Of a stretch of 40,276 nucleotides of DNA, positions 8,901 to 17,192 are shown one piece after another. The DNA comes from Rapidithrix thailandica. Lineage in GTDB: Bacteria; Bacteroidota; Bacteroidia; Cytophagales; Flammeovirgaceae. The stretch covers positions 1-40,276 of the forward strand of contig NZ_JBDKWZ010000029.1 of assembly GCF_039710355.1 (NCBI RefSeq), written 5' to 3'. The translations under genes and the position numbers were made by a program. Every line of letters starts with the position of its first letter. Within the stretch, counting starts at the first letter, position 1. Under the pieces are notes generated by a model. That model was given only the letters and a program-made list of their open reading frames with translations, did no database searches and was not told the DNA's origin.

Positions 8901-10186
8901 GGAATAGTAAGCTCCGGAGAATTTGCCAGAACATTAGCCACCGCAGAACCAATACATGAAGCATCGGTAGGATCATCACATACTTTTGTTCCTTTTTGTA
9001 AAATCACTCTGTAAGTATCCCCTACCGGAGTATACACCCCTGCAACTGTGATGGAACCCGTTGTAGCATTTGCACAAGATTTGGTAGCGGTGACTGTGGA
9101 AAAGCTGGGTGGTAGAGGACTCACATTCACTTTGATAGATTGTGCTGAAGTATCCGAAAGAATATTATTAGCAATCGCTCTGGCCCTAAAGGTAACCCCA
9201 GAATTCTCCTTCAGATTTTCCAAACCTGGCAAGTCCTCAAGCTGTACGGAAAGTCGCCCTTTATCCAATCGAATTTTACCATTGGGAACTTTTCGCCAAT
9301 TCGGAATCTTTGTATATTTATAATAAGGTAGTGAGCACCTGTAATCACAGTTATTCTGTTTATCAGGTGGAAGCTTAGCACATCTATCATCTGAACATTC
9401 TGAATCTGACTCATTTTCACTACTTTTGTAAGATTCATAATTACGTTCCTTCAAGGTTTCCATATCTTTATCAATATGATACAACCACTCCAAATGTACC
9501 TGGTCATTAAATTGGCTTTTTACATCAACATCAGCACCTAAAGTAATTATTTCAGATTGACATAATTGTGTACCTGTGTACTCCTTGCCTTCGTATTTAA
9601 TATTTGGTATTTCCGGTACAGGAGCTGTATAAGAAAACTCTACCTGCATAGAATACCAATATATGCTTGAATGATCGTATGTACTAATTTTATGCTGTCC
9701 ACCTCCTGGCGTCTTCTCTAAAAGAAAATAAATAGTATGTGTAATTCCTGGAGCATAATCCCTTACGTTTAACCTAAAATTATTGTATTCTTTGTCAGCT
9801 CTATCACCATTATTACCCCCCCAATATAAACATCGCTTACCTTTATTATCTTCCCAGGCCCTGAATTTAATACCCGTAAAGGTTTTAGGATTACTAAACC
9901 TCTCATTTTTGAAAATATAAAACCCATAACCATAATTAGAAACATGATGATCAAAGTTTCTCCAAACACCTATTTCTGGGTTATTTGCCGTGTAAAAACA
10001 ATGAGACTCAACATGATTGGCATCATCTTTCACATAAAACCTATAGGTAAAATCATCATCTCCTGGGACATTTCCTCGTCCTTTGATCGCTTTCATTGTT
10101 AAGCGTATTTCTCCCCCCTGCCCCATCACTTCCGATTGGAGAAAGCCCAACAAGCCGAAAATTCCTATAAACAGTATTCTTTTCAT
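5978..10186 (-). CDS. SprB-repeat surface protein with T9SS type A sorting domain, 1402 aa
   Basis: The signal peptide is MKRILFIGIFGLLGFLQSEVMGQ. Residues ~25-350 form a unique Trp/Tyr/Cys-containing module. About nine SprB-type repeats follow between ~370 and ~1150, each opening with a Cys-x-x-x-x-x-G pattern (CFGGADG, CSGDDNG, CFGDNSG, CYGSSDG) and carrying GG...PYTY and ...DANGC signatures. Next is a PKD/Ig-like segment with ANFLGGSEAI. The last ~80 residues are a T9SS sorting domain (VKVYPNPNSGQF ... GMYLLKL). This implies Sec export and then T9SS secretion, with attachment to the cell surface or release. SprB itself is a gliding adhesin; adhesion here is inferred. The stretch coding residues ~35-455 is AT-rich (37% GC in 9841-9900) against 55% in 7501-7560. 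The gene starts 7 bases after the upstream fnIII gene, so the two are almost certainly cotranscribed. Confidence 0.93.
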   Translation of the reverse strand: MKRILFIGIFGLLGFLQSEVMGQGGEIRLTMKAIKGRGNVPGDDDFTYRFYVKDDANHVESHCFYTANNPEIGVWRNFDHHVSNYGYGFYIFKNERFSNPKTFTGIKFRAWEDNKGKRCLYWGGNNGDRADKEYNNFRLNVRDYAPGITHTIYFLLEKTPGGGQHKISTYDHSSIYWYSMQVEFSYTAPVPEIPNIKYEGKEYTGTQLCQSEIITLGADVDVKSQFNDQVHLEWLYHIDKDMETLKERNYESYKSSENESDSECSDDRCAKLPPDKQNNCDYRCSLPYYKYTKIPNWRKVPNGKIRLDKGRLSVQLEDLPGLENLKENSGVTFRARAIANNILSDTSAQSIKVNVSPLPPSFSTVTATKSCANATTGSITVAGVYTPVGDTYRVILQKGTKVCDDPTDASCIGSAVANVLANSPELTIPGLAPGDYTLYLLNEGGNIGNCNVKTIVSIGTYSPPQFTTITSQETSCFGGADGKVVFGFKGGKPGDWECQLTLDSQDSSYQANQTVNMNQEGDTLAGLVFENLTAGKYLLSITDPCGLKETATVYVQQPSRVKGMAEAISPDCSEPFNGQVIIRAEQGSGQYHYRLYQNNALVAEALNKTGQNWTFSSLANGDYKVAVRDALREDCPGYDTLLSLQAPAPLVLQLDSVAPVSCFQAGDGQVWLQGQGGSGALRYTLVHQMSGQKYHSEDGELSNLPGGAYQAILKNQETTCLDSLVLPELITVPEPEELLIQITSQNITCSGDDNGALSAKVTGGNGNYTYQWQFDDGNGWTDYNLNGQGQGTQLDQLFAARYRLKVNDPKGCQKVSEVISLEEPELLLIEAVDVDRPACKGEVDGKILPIVKGGWLPYRYEYATQEGGPWQLFDENTNFGKGTYYVRVTDAEGCRVEYGQALEFVQPDEALAFTHSLKTANGYHLTCFESQDGETTLQATGGITPYLYAVDGGDFQTGNVLKGLSAGEHILYVKDANGCVLSETVTLTQPTPLELTLVTKTDVKCFGDNSGHLEVKAKGGVEPYTYALEGEEFQAAPVFEGLTAQTYTVRVKDANGCEQILPVHIESLYDPIEIVFTVSDVTCYGSSDGAVQAQVLGGSAPYTYRWQGFDGQTQNILPDIPAGEYSLEITDAEGCKALATAVVNQPPNIDLGGTVTLCQGQSYLLDASHPEGAKYAWTSTTGFTSNKPVVRLSDAGTYTLTLTLKDGCVMRDQLKVERSEILFEANFLGGSEAIIADTLSLIEVSYPAPDSVLWDFGRAAQVLDDNAQAPQITFQQAGTYTVKMKAYYAGCVDSLEKRFTFYLPEDKPDLLGGVPLGEIGIQSVKVYPNPNSGQFTVEVKLFREEELMLFVYDLYGQELARVKKEGSTEHSVPFNLTGIQTGMYLLKLVTPNDERSVRVVIE

Positions 10187-10193
10187 CCTACCT

Positions 10194-12278
10194 TTAATAA
10201 TTTACGTGAACACCTTGGCCCAACCCGGTAACGGAGCCATCCGATAAAAAGCCTTTTAGCTTGTACTCGTACCGGGTATTGATATGCAATGAACGGTCGG
10301 TGAATGCCCGCAGTTCTCCTGAAAGGGTCTTGTACAGGCGCATGGGTCCTTCCCCTTTTTTGCGGAAAAGCATCCAGCGAATGTATTGTCCTTCTTCTCC
10401 TTCCCATGAAAGCTGTACCGTGCGCTTTTCCCGGTTTACTTTTGCTTTCAAAGCCAGGGCTTCCCGGAGGCCTTCGTCAAAGGCATCTACCGTAATTGAA
10501 GTGGGGTCTGAAAACAAACCGTCATCGTCCCGGGCGATTAAACGATAGGTATACGTCTTGCCCACCTGTACGGTTTGGTCTTTATAACGGGGCACTCCAT
10601 CCTTCGCAGGAAGCTCGACCAGCAATTGAGCATCTTCCTGTCCCGGATCCAGGCGGTACAACAGGTAATTTTCCACATCCGTACTGTTACTGGGTCGCCA
10701 GCTCAACACAATGGACGAACCTTCGGAAAGGGCCTTTTCAAACACCGGAGCTCCGGGAGGGATTTTGTCCGGCTTTTTCAAACTCAGTACATCGGAAAAC
10801 TCCGAAGGGTTAAAATGATGATCGTAGGCCACCACTTTGTAATAAATAGTTTCCGTCAGGTTGTGTAAACTGATGGAATCTTCAAAATGCGTTCCGGTAA
10901 GCAAGTCCACCGAAATGCGGTAAAACTCTTCTTGCAAGCTGTTGGCCCGGTAGACCCGGTAACCACTCAGGTCGGCATCGGGATTGGGCGTCCACCGGAT
11001 CTGTACTTTGCCGTCATCGGCAACCTGGCCATTCAAACCCACCGGTTGTACCGGAGGAATGCTGTCTTCTTGTTGTAACATTACCGGAAAGGACTGGGTA
11101 AACTTTCCGTCTTGAGCATAAGCTTTTACCACATAGTAATTGATCGCTTCGGGCATACGGTCCAGGTACACCGTAGCCTCCGGAGCCAAGGGTTGCGTAA
11201 ACAAATCGTGGAATGGACCTTTGGCCGAACGTCCCCGGGCTACCAAAAAACCCTGAAGTTTATCACGATACAGTTCCGGAAAACTCCATTGAATATACGC
11301 CCTGCCATCGGCTTGTAAAGCCACACTGTCGATTTGAGCGGCAATTCCTGTCAAACTGCTTTTGCCTTCCCCTTTCAACACGGTGGAAGGAGGGCCTGTT
11401 TCTCCAAAGGGAGTGATCCCCCGGATCCGGAATTGGTATTCTTTGTCGTTTTGGGGCAGGGAATCCAGGTAATGCATACGTTGCAACCCGGTTTTGGATT
11501 CCTCGTTTTCCAGGTTGACAAAGCCAATATCGTCCAGCGGCCGGAAGGTTTTTCCTCCGTCTTCCGAGCGCTCAACTTGATAAGTGGTGTACAACTGCGT
11601 CAGGTAGTGCGTGTCCCAACTCAACTTGACAAAACGGTCGCCAAACTCCACTTTCGAATCCATGGGAGCCGGTAAATTGAGTTCTTTGGCCGGGTTGATA
11701 AAAGCATTGCCCTCTTCGATGGTAAAATCCGGATGTTGTTCGGCCAGGGTCACCGTATAAACATAATGCTCGCCCGGCAGGATATCGGCATCCACAAAAT
11801 ACAGCCCCGTGGCACTGGCCACCTTCGGATCCTGGTCGGCCGCCAACAATGCAAAGGCAAAGCGGTTTTCCATTTCTTCCGTCTGGCTGATAAACTGCAT
11901 GGTATTGTCCGAGGGACTGACCAGGTCAAAACGCTCTCCGTAGATGGCTTCTGCGGCAATGGCCGCCCGGTCGTTTTCCAGGGCCAGCGGTTCGAACTTT
12001 TCCAAGGGCAGTGGTTTCAGCGGTTGAGGCGTCAACAACACTTTCTTCCCTCTTTCAGAAGCCGGTTTTACCGTATGCCGGGTCACAAGATAGCCCTTTT
12101 GGTTCCCCCATTGCCAGGCCAAGGGCGTAGTTGGTGCCCAACGCAACATCACCACCCCGTTTTTTGCCCGGGCCAATACCCTTACCCCCGGTTGCGTATC
12201 AGACGGTTGCGCCTGTACCCAATGGAAGTTTACTATTTTAAAAAGACAAAAAAGTAAAAACGTAAATCTCCAATTCAT
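10194..12278 (-). CDS. Secreted multi-domain fibronectin type III protein, 694 aa
   Basis: I take the ATG at 12278 (MNWRFTFLLFCLF...WVQAQ), which gives a proper signal peptide; the frame extends to 12302, but that start would put eight extra residues before it. After cleavage the protein is a chain of beta-sandwich modules. At least four fnIII-like units are seen, at roughly 215-320, 320-415, 420-510 and 515-610, with patterns such as DLSGYRVYR, ENYLLYRLD and TYTYRLIARDDDG, and a partial one at the C-terminus. No T9SS sorting domain, lipobox or catalytic motif is visible. It is likely a periplasmic or surface scaffold. It sits between the lipoprotein array and the SprB-repeat gene in the same probable operon, so it may bind one of these partners (inference). 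Confidence 0.88.
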   Translation of the reverse strand: MNWRFTFLLFCLFKIVNFHWVQAQPSDTQPGVRVLARAKNGVVMLRWAPTTPLAWQWGNQKGYLVTRHTVKPASERGKKVLLTPQPLKPLPLEKFEPLALENDRAAIAAEAIYGERFDLVSPSDNTMQFISQTEEMENRFAFALLAADQDPKVASATGLYFVDADILPGEHYVYTVTLAEQHPDFTIEEGNAFINPAKELNLPAPMDSKVEFGDRFVKLSWDTHYLTQLYTTYQVERSEDGGKTFRPLDDIGFVNLENEESKTGLQRMHYLDSLPQNDKEYQFRIRGITPFGETGPPSTVLKGEGKSSLTGIAAQIDSVALQADGRAYIQWSFPELYRDKLQGFLVARGRSAKGPFHDLFTQPLAPEATVYLDRMPEAINYYVVKAYAQDGKFTQSFPVMLQQEDSIPPVQPVGLNGQVADDGKVQIRWTPNPDADLSGYRVYRANSLQEEFYRISVDLLTGTHFEDSISLHNLTETIYYKVVAYDHHFNPSEFSDVLSLKKPDKIPPGAPVFEKALSEGSSIVLSWRPSNSTDVENYLLYRLDPGQEDAQLLVELPAKDGVPRYKDQTVQVGKTYTYRLIARDDDGLFSDPTSITVDAFDEGLREALALKAKVNREKRTVQLSWEGEEGQYIRWMLFRKKGEGPMRLYKTLSGELRAFTDRSLHINTRYEYKLKGFLSDGSVTGLGQGVHVNY

Positions 12279-12302
12279 GTATAATCGTTCAAGGATGAGC
12301 AC

Positions 12303-12329
12303 CCTCCGGAGGTTTGCAGGCCCCGGAGG
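12303..12329 (-). promoter_or_regulatory. Intergenic hairpin after lipoprotein gene D
   Basis: CCTCCGG (12303-12309) pairs with CCGGAGG (12323-12329), with a further GG/CC pair inside. It lies between lipoprotein D and the fnIII gene, 24 bases before the chosen fnIII start. There is no U-tract on the transcript side, so an mRNA-processing or stabilising role is as likely as termination. Confidence 0.5.
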
Positions 12330-12374
12330 ATGAATGGTTTATTTTAATAGCAGATAAAATAAATTCTTTCTATC

Positions 12375-13883
12375 TTACTCGATGATTTTTATTTCCATTC
12401 CAGTACTTTCCATTTGCTCCAGTTTTTCCCAACCTTCCTCGGCATAAATCTTTATAAACTCCTCATAACTGTCTATTTTTTCATAATCAAAAACAGCAAC
12501 ATCAAAATATCCCACTTCCGATTTTCCAGGAAGTTTCGACTTAATTTCTTCAGGCAATGTTTTCAGCTCATGGAACTGTTTTCGATCTTTTGGACCAAAC
12601 ATCAGATACAATAGGTTAAAATCAGAATCATGTACATAAGAGCGGAAATAATCACAATCCCCTTTTACATTAAAAGTATAATCATAAACATTATGAGGTA
12701 TAATCTCCACTTGATCTTCCTCCATTCTTTCAAAAACAGGACTTTGCCCAGGGTAGTTATCATTGTAAAAAATCACACCCTCTTGATTCTTAAATTTAAT
12801 GCTATGTTGATACCGCTCAAAGGTACTTCCTGCATGAGTATAGTTAAAATGAGAATCATCCGATTCTATGTAGGAAACATAAAAACCCGTACCGTCTTGA
12901 TCATCACCAAAAAATCCCTTGATATCTCCTCCTAGGGAGTGGGGCTTTACCAACCCGGGTATTTCTTTTTGAACGTCCTGCATTCGCTCCCATTCAGAGA
13001 AACCTGTTAAATCCACCTCGTAGTGTTCGCCTGATTTGATATTTTCCAATATTTTAAAAGTAGATTGCGCCTCTGTTTCTACCTTTACAAATAGTCTATT
13101 GGAAGACTGTGGTATGACAAGATTATCAGGACCCCAATCCATTCGGTTATATTCAGAACCTTCATTTGTAGAGAGAACGTAAGAGTCAAGCTGTCCAGGG
13201 TTATCAGGCTTTAATAAACGGATAGAAGTTGTTTCCGCCTGTTTTTCATGAAGGTTCCAAAGTGTTCCTCTGGATAAGCTCAAAAAAGAATACATTACAT
13301 GAAACTCATCAAGTTCTAAATTCTCTTTTAAAGAAAACTCTGTTAAGTCAAACCTTCCTTCAGTAAAACCTTCCGGAGCCAGGAGGGGTATTGTTCCTGC
13401 CTGTTTTATTTGTACTGTGTGCAAGACATTGCCCAAAGTATCACTCAAAACCATATAACGTGTATCAAAATCAGAATTAGCCAAATCATCTAAATACGCC
13501 TGATTTATATCTAAAGTCAACAACGTATTCTTCACCTGCACGGTCAGGGATTTTTCCACTGTTTTGCCTCCGGTGGTGACCACTACCATTTTTACCGTAT
13601 ACTCTCCGTCTTCGTACTCACGGGTGTTCCAGGTAAATTCGTACGGGGCCGTCTTATCACTGGCAATGGATTCATCCCCTATATAAAAGTCGATTTGTTG
13701 AATGCCTTCCTGATTCTCCGTTGTGACTGAGAGTTCTGCGGTATTCCAAACTTCCGCGCCTTCTTCCAGCCCGGTCACTTGTATGTTCTTCACGTCAATT
13801 TGTACTTCCTCATCGCTGTCTTTACAGCTGCCGGCCCATAGGCCACTGAGTAATAGTAATCCGGTAAATGTCTTTTTTAGCAT
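12375..13883 (-). CDS. Surface lipoprotein D of a four-gene paralog array, 502 aa
   Basis: MLKKTFTGLLLLSGLWAGSC is a lipoprotein signal peptide with Cys20. The following KDSDEE resembles the acidic lipoprotein export signal described for Bacteroidota surface lipoproteins. Residues ~30-122 form an Ig-like domain (IDFYIGDESIASDKTAPYEF ... VKMVVVTTGG) nearly identical to those of the three neighbours. From ~123 the sequence diverges: it keeps the family pattern (VLSDTLGNVLH, GEHYEVDL, LPEEIKSKLP, FDVAVFDYE) but shares little identity, and is AT-rich (28% GC in 12661-12720 against 48% in 13561-13620). The C-terminal part is closest to gene B, while the N-terminal block is closest to gene C. Function unknown. 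A role as a variable surface receptor, decoy or binding protein for the system is inference. Confidence 0.9.
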   Translation of the reverse strand: MLKKTFTGLLLLSGLWAGSCKDSDEEVQIDVKNIQVTGLEEGAEVWNTAELSVTTENQEGIQQIDFYIGDESIASDKTAPYEFTWNTREYEDGEYTVKMVVVTTGGKTVEKSLTVQVKNTLLTLDINQAYLDDLANSDFDTRYMVLSDTLGNVLHTVQIKQAGTIPLLAPEGFTEGRFDLTEFSLKENLELDEFHVMYSFLSLSRGTLWNLHEKQAETTSIRLLKPDNPGQLDSYVLSTNEGSEYNRMDWGPDNLVIPQSSNRLFVKVETEAQSTFKILENIKSGEHYEVDLTGFSEWERMQDVQKEIPGLVKPHSLGGDIKGFFGDDQDGTGFYVSYIESDDSHFNYTHAGSTFERYQHSIKFKNQEGVIFYNDNYPGQSPVFERMEEDQVEIIPHNVYDYTFNVKGDCDYFRSYVHDSDFNLLYLMFGPKDRKQFHELKTLPEEIKSKLPGKSEVGYFDVAVFDYEKIDSYEEFIKIYAEEGWEKLEQMESTGMEIKIIE

Positions 13884-13912
13884 TGGTGGTTTGGGTTGAA
13901 AAAGTTTACTAT

Positions 13913-13944
13913 CCCTCCAGAGCAGTTGAAGCTGCCCTGGGAGG
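13913..13944 (-). promoter_or_regulatory. Imperfect hairpin and T-tract between lipoprotein genes C and D
   Basis: The left arm CCCTCCAGAGCAG (13913-13925) and loop TTGAAG are identical to those before gene B. The right arm, CTGCCCTGGGAGG, has drifted, so the stem is imperfect. On the transcript strand a T-run (CTTTTT) follows and the gene D start lies about 30 bases downstream. It may be an attenuator or a decayed terminator. Confidence 0.5.
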
Positions 13945-13965
13945 AATGAATATATCTGGCGAGAA

Positions 13966-15432
13966 TTATTTTTGTATTATGGTGTACTTCATTTCTATTC
14001 GTTCTTCTTTGTAAGAAACATCTGAAAAATCAGCTTGAAGTACATTTAGATACCCTTCAAAATCAGGAAAGTCTACTAAAGACACCTTAAATTGATTAAT
14101 TTCCTTATCTTGAGAAATCTTGCTCTGAATTTCGTCCGGGTAATTTATAGAATTGACATGATTTCTTTCTTTGGGACCAACGCAATACCAATCATAAGTA
14201 TTTTGATAATTTTTCAGAAAAAGCTCATATCTATCCATTTCACCTTCTACAGTTATATCAAACTCATAAAGGCTTTTTGCATTGCCTGTAACTTTGGCTC
14301 CTTCAAGAATAGGGAAGGAAGGTTCAATTCCCGGTGAATTTTCATGAGACACCAAAATATCGCCATATACAAAATGGTAACGCAGTTTCAATTGGTCAAA
14401 CCAATTTCCGGGATGAATATAGGAATAAGTATTCATCTCCGTATTGATATCATAGTTGAATAACTCATAGTTGTCATTTCCTACCCAGCCATAAACGATA
14501 GAATACCATAGTTTTTTCTCGGCTGAAAAACTACCTTCTATAACATCCAGCTCTGTATTGATCAGGGAAAGATCGATGGTATTCTCTTGGCCTGACTTTA
14601 TTCCTTTGTAAAGGTGTGAGAAATACTTCCCTTCCTTATTTTGTATCCAGACATAAAAATCACTTTCAGGATTATCTATACTATATGTATAGTTTCCATT
14701 TGTACCATCAAAAAAATTACTAATATGATTTGTGATTATATGATAGCTTTCAACTTCAGGATCGACATTTTTTATAGATACAGGTACTTGTAACGGTTCT
14801 GTTCTATCGTTATTGAAAGACATCTGGAAACCCCTGGGAAGGCTTAGATAAGTATCAAAATCCCACCTTGGTTCCGAATAACCATCATCAGGGCCAATAA
14901 TGGTAAAATCATAAATCCCATCGTTAAAATCCCCAGGAGAAGGTATGTTGTAACTTTGACCGTTCTGCACTTTTTGATAATGCAATACATTCCCAGTCGT
15001 ATCACTCAAGACGATATAATTTTCTTTATCATTATAATACAAAAAATCATCTCCAATCGTCAACTTTAAGAGTGTATTCTTCACCTGCACGGTCAGGGAT
15101 TTTTCCACTGTTTTGCCTCCGGTGGTGACCACTACCATTTTCACCGTATACTCTCCATCTTCGTACTCACGGGTGTTCCAGGTAAATTCGTACGGGGCCG
15201 TCTTATCACTGGCAATGGATTCATCCCCTATATAAAAGTCGATTTGTTGAATGCCTTCCTGATTCTCCGTTGTGACTGAGAGTTCTGCGGTATTCCAAAC
15301 TTCCGCGCCTTCTTCCAGCCCGGAGACTTGTATGTTCTTCACGTCAATTTGTACTTCCTCATCGCTGTCTTTACAGCTGCCGGCCCATAGGCCACTGAGT
15401 AATAATAATCCGGTAAATGTCTTTTTTAGCAT
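13966..15432 (-). CDS. Surface lipoprotein C of a four-gene paralog array, 488 aa
   Basis: I choose the ATG at 15432 (MLKK...), which matches all paralogs; an in-frame ATG at 15441 would add MIP. The lipobox Cys20 is followed by KDSDEE and the shared Ig-like domain, which carries the variants SVTTEN, DFYIGD and VEKSLT also found in gene D but not in A or B. The C-terminal ~365 residues are instead closest to gene A (SDTTGNVLHYQK, SLPRGF, GPKERNH, EIQSKI). The C-terminal half is AT-rich. No catalytic motif is recognised. The stop is followed by a hairpin and then gene D, so the array is probably read as one message with internal processing or partial stops. Confidence 0.9.
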   Translation of the reverse strand: MLKKTFTGLLLLSGLWAGSCKDSDEEVQIDVKNIQVSGLEEGAEVWNTAELSVTTENQEGIQQIDFYIGDESIASDKTAPYEFTWNTREYEDGEYTVKMVVVTTGGKTVEKSLTVQVKNTLLKLTIGDDFLYYNDKENYIVLSDTTGNVLHYQKVQNGQSYNIPSPGDFNDGIYDFTIIGPDDGYSEPRWDFDTYLSLPRGFQMSFNNDRTEPLQVPVSIKNVDPEVESYHIITNHISNFFDGTNGNYTYSIDNPESDFYVWIQNKEGKYFSHLYKGIKSGQENTIDLSLINTELDVIEGSFSAEKKLWYSIVYGWVGNDNYELFNYDINTEMNTYSYIHPGNWFDQLKLRYHFVYGDILVSHENSPGIEPSFPILEGAKVTGNAKSLYEFDITVEGEMDRYELFLKNYQNTYDWYCVGPKERNHVNSINYPDEIQSKISQDKEINQFKVSLVDFPDFEGYLNVLQADFSDVSYKEERIEMKYTIIQK

Positions 15433-15466
15433 TGGAATCAATTAGGGTAAAAAATTGAATACTATT

Positions 15467-15504
15467 ATGAGCCTTTCTTCCAAGATCTTGGAGGAAAGGC
15501 TCAT
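15467..15504 (-). promoter_or_regulatory. 19-bp-arm hairpin between lipoprotein genes B and C
   Basis: ATGAGCCTTTCTTCC... and ...GGAGGAAAGGCTCAT form a nearly perfect 38-base palindrome with one non-Watson-Crick pair. On the transcript strand it is followed within about 15 bases by TTTTTT and then the gene C start. Its sequence differs from those beside B and D, although position and shape are conserved. Confidence 0.6.
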
Positions 15505-15546
15505 AAATTTATTTTAATGATGGAGTGGAGTAAAAGGAGAAATTAC

Positions 15547-17103
15547 TTATTCCCAATATTTCACCTCTCTATAATATTTATTTTTCAACTTAGAAGCCTC
15601 CAAAACCGGGTTCGACAGAAATTTCAAAGCTTCTTCATATCCTTCTATTGCTAAAAAGTCATAAACCGCAACATCCTCCGAAGTAAGATCACCACTTTTA
15701 GGTATTTTACTTTGAATTTCTTCAGGAAAATCAATAGGATAAAAAGTTCGATTACTTTTAGGAGCAAATATAATTCTCGCACATACTTCCTCTCCATTGA
15801 TGATCCCTGAAAGGAAGAGACCAAAATCAAGTTCCCCTTGTACTTTTAATGTAATTTCTCCAAAACTCTTTTGCTCGATGGAATAGTCTACACCTTCAAT
15901 TAAGTCAAAAGAAGGCTCCATACCTGGTAAAAAATTTGTATTTGAACCATTCTCAAACTCATGATGAGTCCGGGTTGCAAAGTTTTCAAAAACACCTTCC
16001 GGATAATAGTAAACAGGTTGAAAACCTTCCGGAGTCTGGATAGATCCAACTGCCAACGCATATTTTTGACTTTCCTCTTTACCGGTTTTGTATCCATACA
16101 AATCCATATGATAATAGTCAATTGATTCGGGAACATTCACTACAAATGTTTTTTCCTCCGTATTCAAATTCACCTGGTTCAAATCAAGAGTATTTACACT
16201 CTGACTCGTCATTCCATCAAAAAAACGGTATTTCAAACCATCTGGCTTTTTAATTTGTACCAACACCCCATCCCATGAGTCCGACTGGCGAAACGACTCG
16301 AAATTTGATAGGTCTTGATGGTTTTCAAATTTGTGATAAGTATCTTCTCCTGCTGAAGAAAAATAGATAGACTCAAAATCTTCTTGTGCCGGAATATTTT
16401 CAAACTCCAATGTCTTTTCAGATGAGTCGGAAAAAAGCCAGTCTTCCACACCTTCCAACCACCTGAAAGTATGGAACAAATGCCAATCACTTCCTCTTCG
16501 CACATCAACATAGGAGGCAATATGGTTCACCACATCGTATTCTTCTGCTTTATCTTTGGTAAAAAATGCAACGACATTTAAGTCAAACACATTTCCTTCG
16601 TAATCTTCAGATGCAGCAAACGTGTAGGAAGTGGCATCCCCTATTTTCTGATAAGACAATACCTTTCCCAAAGTATCACTTAAGACTACATAACAGGTTT
16701 CCCCTTCTCTCAAATAATTATCGTCCATGGTTACTGTCAACAACGTATTCTTCACCTGCACGGTCAGGGTTTTTTCCACTGTTTTGCCTCCGGTGGTGAC
16801 CACTACCATTTTCACCGTATACTCTCCGTCTTCGTACTCACGGGTGTTCCAGGTAAACTCGTACGGGGCCGTTTTATCACTGGCAATAGACTCATCCCCT
16901 ACATAAAAGTCGATTTGTTGAATACCTTCCTGGTTCTCGGCTGTCACCGAGAGTTCTGCCGTATTCCAAACTTCCGCGCCTTCTTCCAGCCCGGTGACTT
17001 GTATGTTTTTCACGTCAATTTGTACTTCCTCATCGCTGTCTTTACAGCTGCCGGCCCATAGGCCACTGAGTAATAATAATCCGGTAAATGTCTTTTTTAG
17101 CAT
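15547..17103 (-). CDS. Surface lipoprotein B of a four-gene paralog array, 518 aa
   Basis: The signal peptide, Cys20, KDSDEE and Ig-like domain are as in the other three genes, with the A-type variants (SVTAEN, DFYVGD, VEKTLT). The remaining ~395 residues are the longest and most divergent of the array. They keep the landmarks VVLSDTLGKVLSYQK, LPGMEPSFDLIEGV, GELDFGLF and IDFPEEIQSKIP, followed by EDVAVYD..., which is shared best with gene D. Aromatic and acidic residues are frequent and there are few Cys. The 5' leader (GGTTTGGGTTGAAAAAATTT on the plus strand) is nearly the same as that of gene D. Function unknown; anchored in a membrane and probably surface-exposed. Confidence 0.9.
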   Translation of the reverse strand: MLKKTFTGLLLLSGLWAGSCKDSDEEVQIDVKNIQVTGLEEGAEVWNTAELSVTAENQEGIQQIDFYVGDESIASDKTAPYEFTWNTREYEDGEYTVKMVVVTTGGKTVEKTLTVQVKNTLLTVTMDDNYLREGETCYVVLSDTLGKVLSYQKIGDATSYTFAASEDYEGNVFDLNVVAFFTKDKAEEYDVVNHIASYVDVRRGSDWHLFHTFRWLEGVEDWLFSDSSEKTLEFENIPAQEDFESIYFSSAGEDTYHKFENHQDLSNFESFRQSDSWDGVLVQIKKPDGLKYRFFDGMTSQSVNTLDLNQVNLNTEEKTFVVNVPESIDYYHMDLYGYKTGKEESQKYALAVGSIQTPEGFQPVYYYPEGVFENFATRTHHEFENGSNTNFLPGMEPSFDLIEGVDYSIEQKSFGEITLKVQGELDFGLFLSGIINGEEVCARIIFAPKSNRTFYPIDFPEEIQSKIPKSGDLTSEDVAVYDFLAIEGYEEALKFLSNPVLEASKLKNKYYREVKYWE

Positions 17104-17141
17104 TGGTGTTTGGGGTGGTTTGGGTTGAAAAAATTTACTAT

Positions 17142-17173
17142 CCCTCCAGAGCAGTTGAAGCTGCTCTGGAGGG
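17142..17173 (-). promoter_or_regulatory. Perfect 13-bp hairpin between lipoprotein genes A and B
   Basis: CCCTCCAGAGCAG (17142-17154), loop TTGAAG, CTGCTCTGGAGGG (17161-17173). On the transcript strand, ATAGTAAA and then TTTTTT follow, and the gene B start is about 40 bases downstream. It is shaped like an intrinsic terminator, with the T-run slightly distant, and could limit or attenuate readthrough into gene B. Confidence 0.65.
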
Positions 17174-17192
17174 ATATATAAAATGGATATGG

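Noticed and set aside
5978..9100. CRISPR-like or tandem DNA repeat in the SprB-repeat gene
   Set aside because: The repetition is at protein level, with units of about 80-95 residues that are diverged in DNA; it is a normal SprB-type repeat protein.
12303..17173. Invertible promoter or phase-variation switch at the inter-lipoprotein palindromes
   Set aside because: Each palindrome is a local hairpin with a short loop, not a pair of distant inverted repeats flanking a promoter, and no site-specific recombinase gene is in the window.
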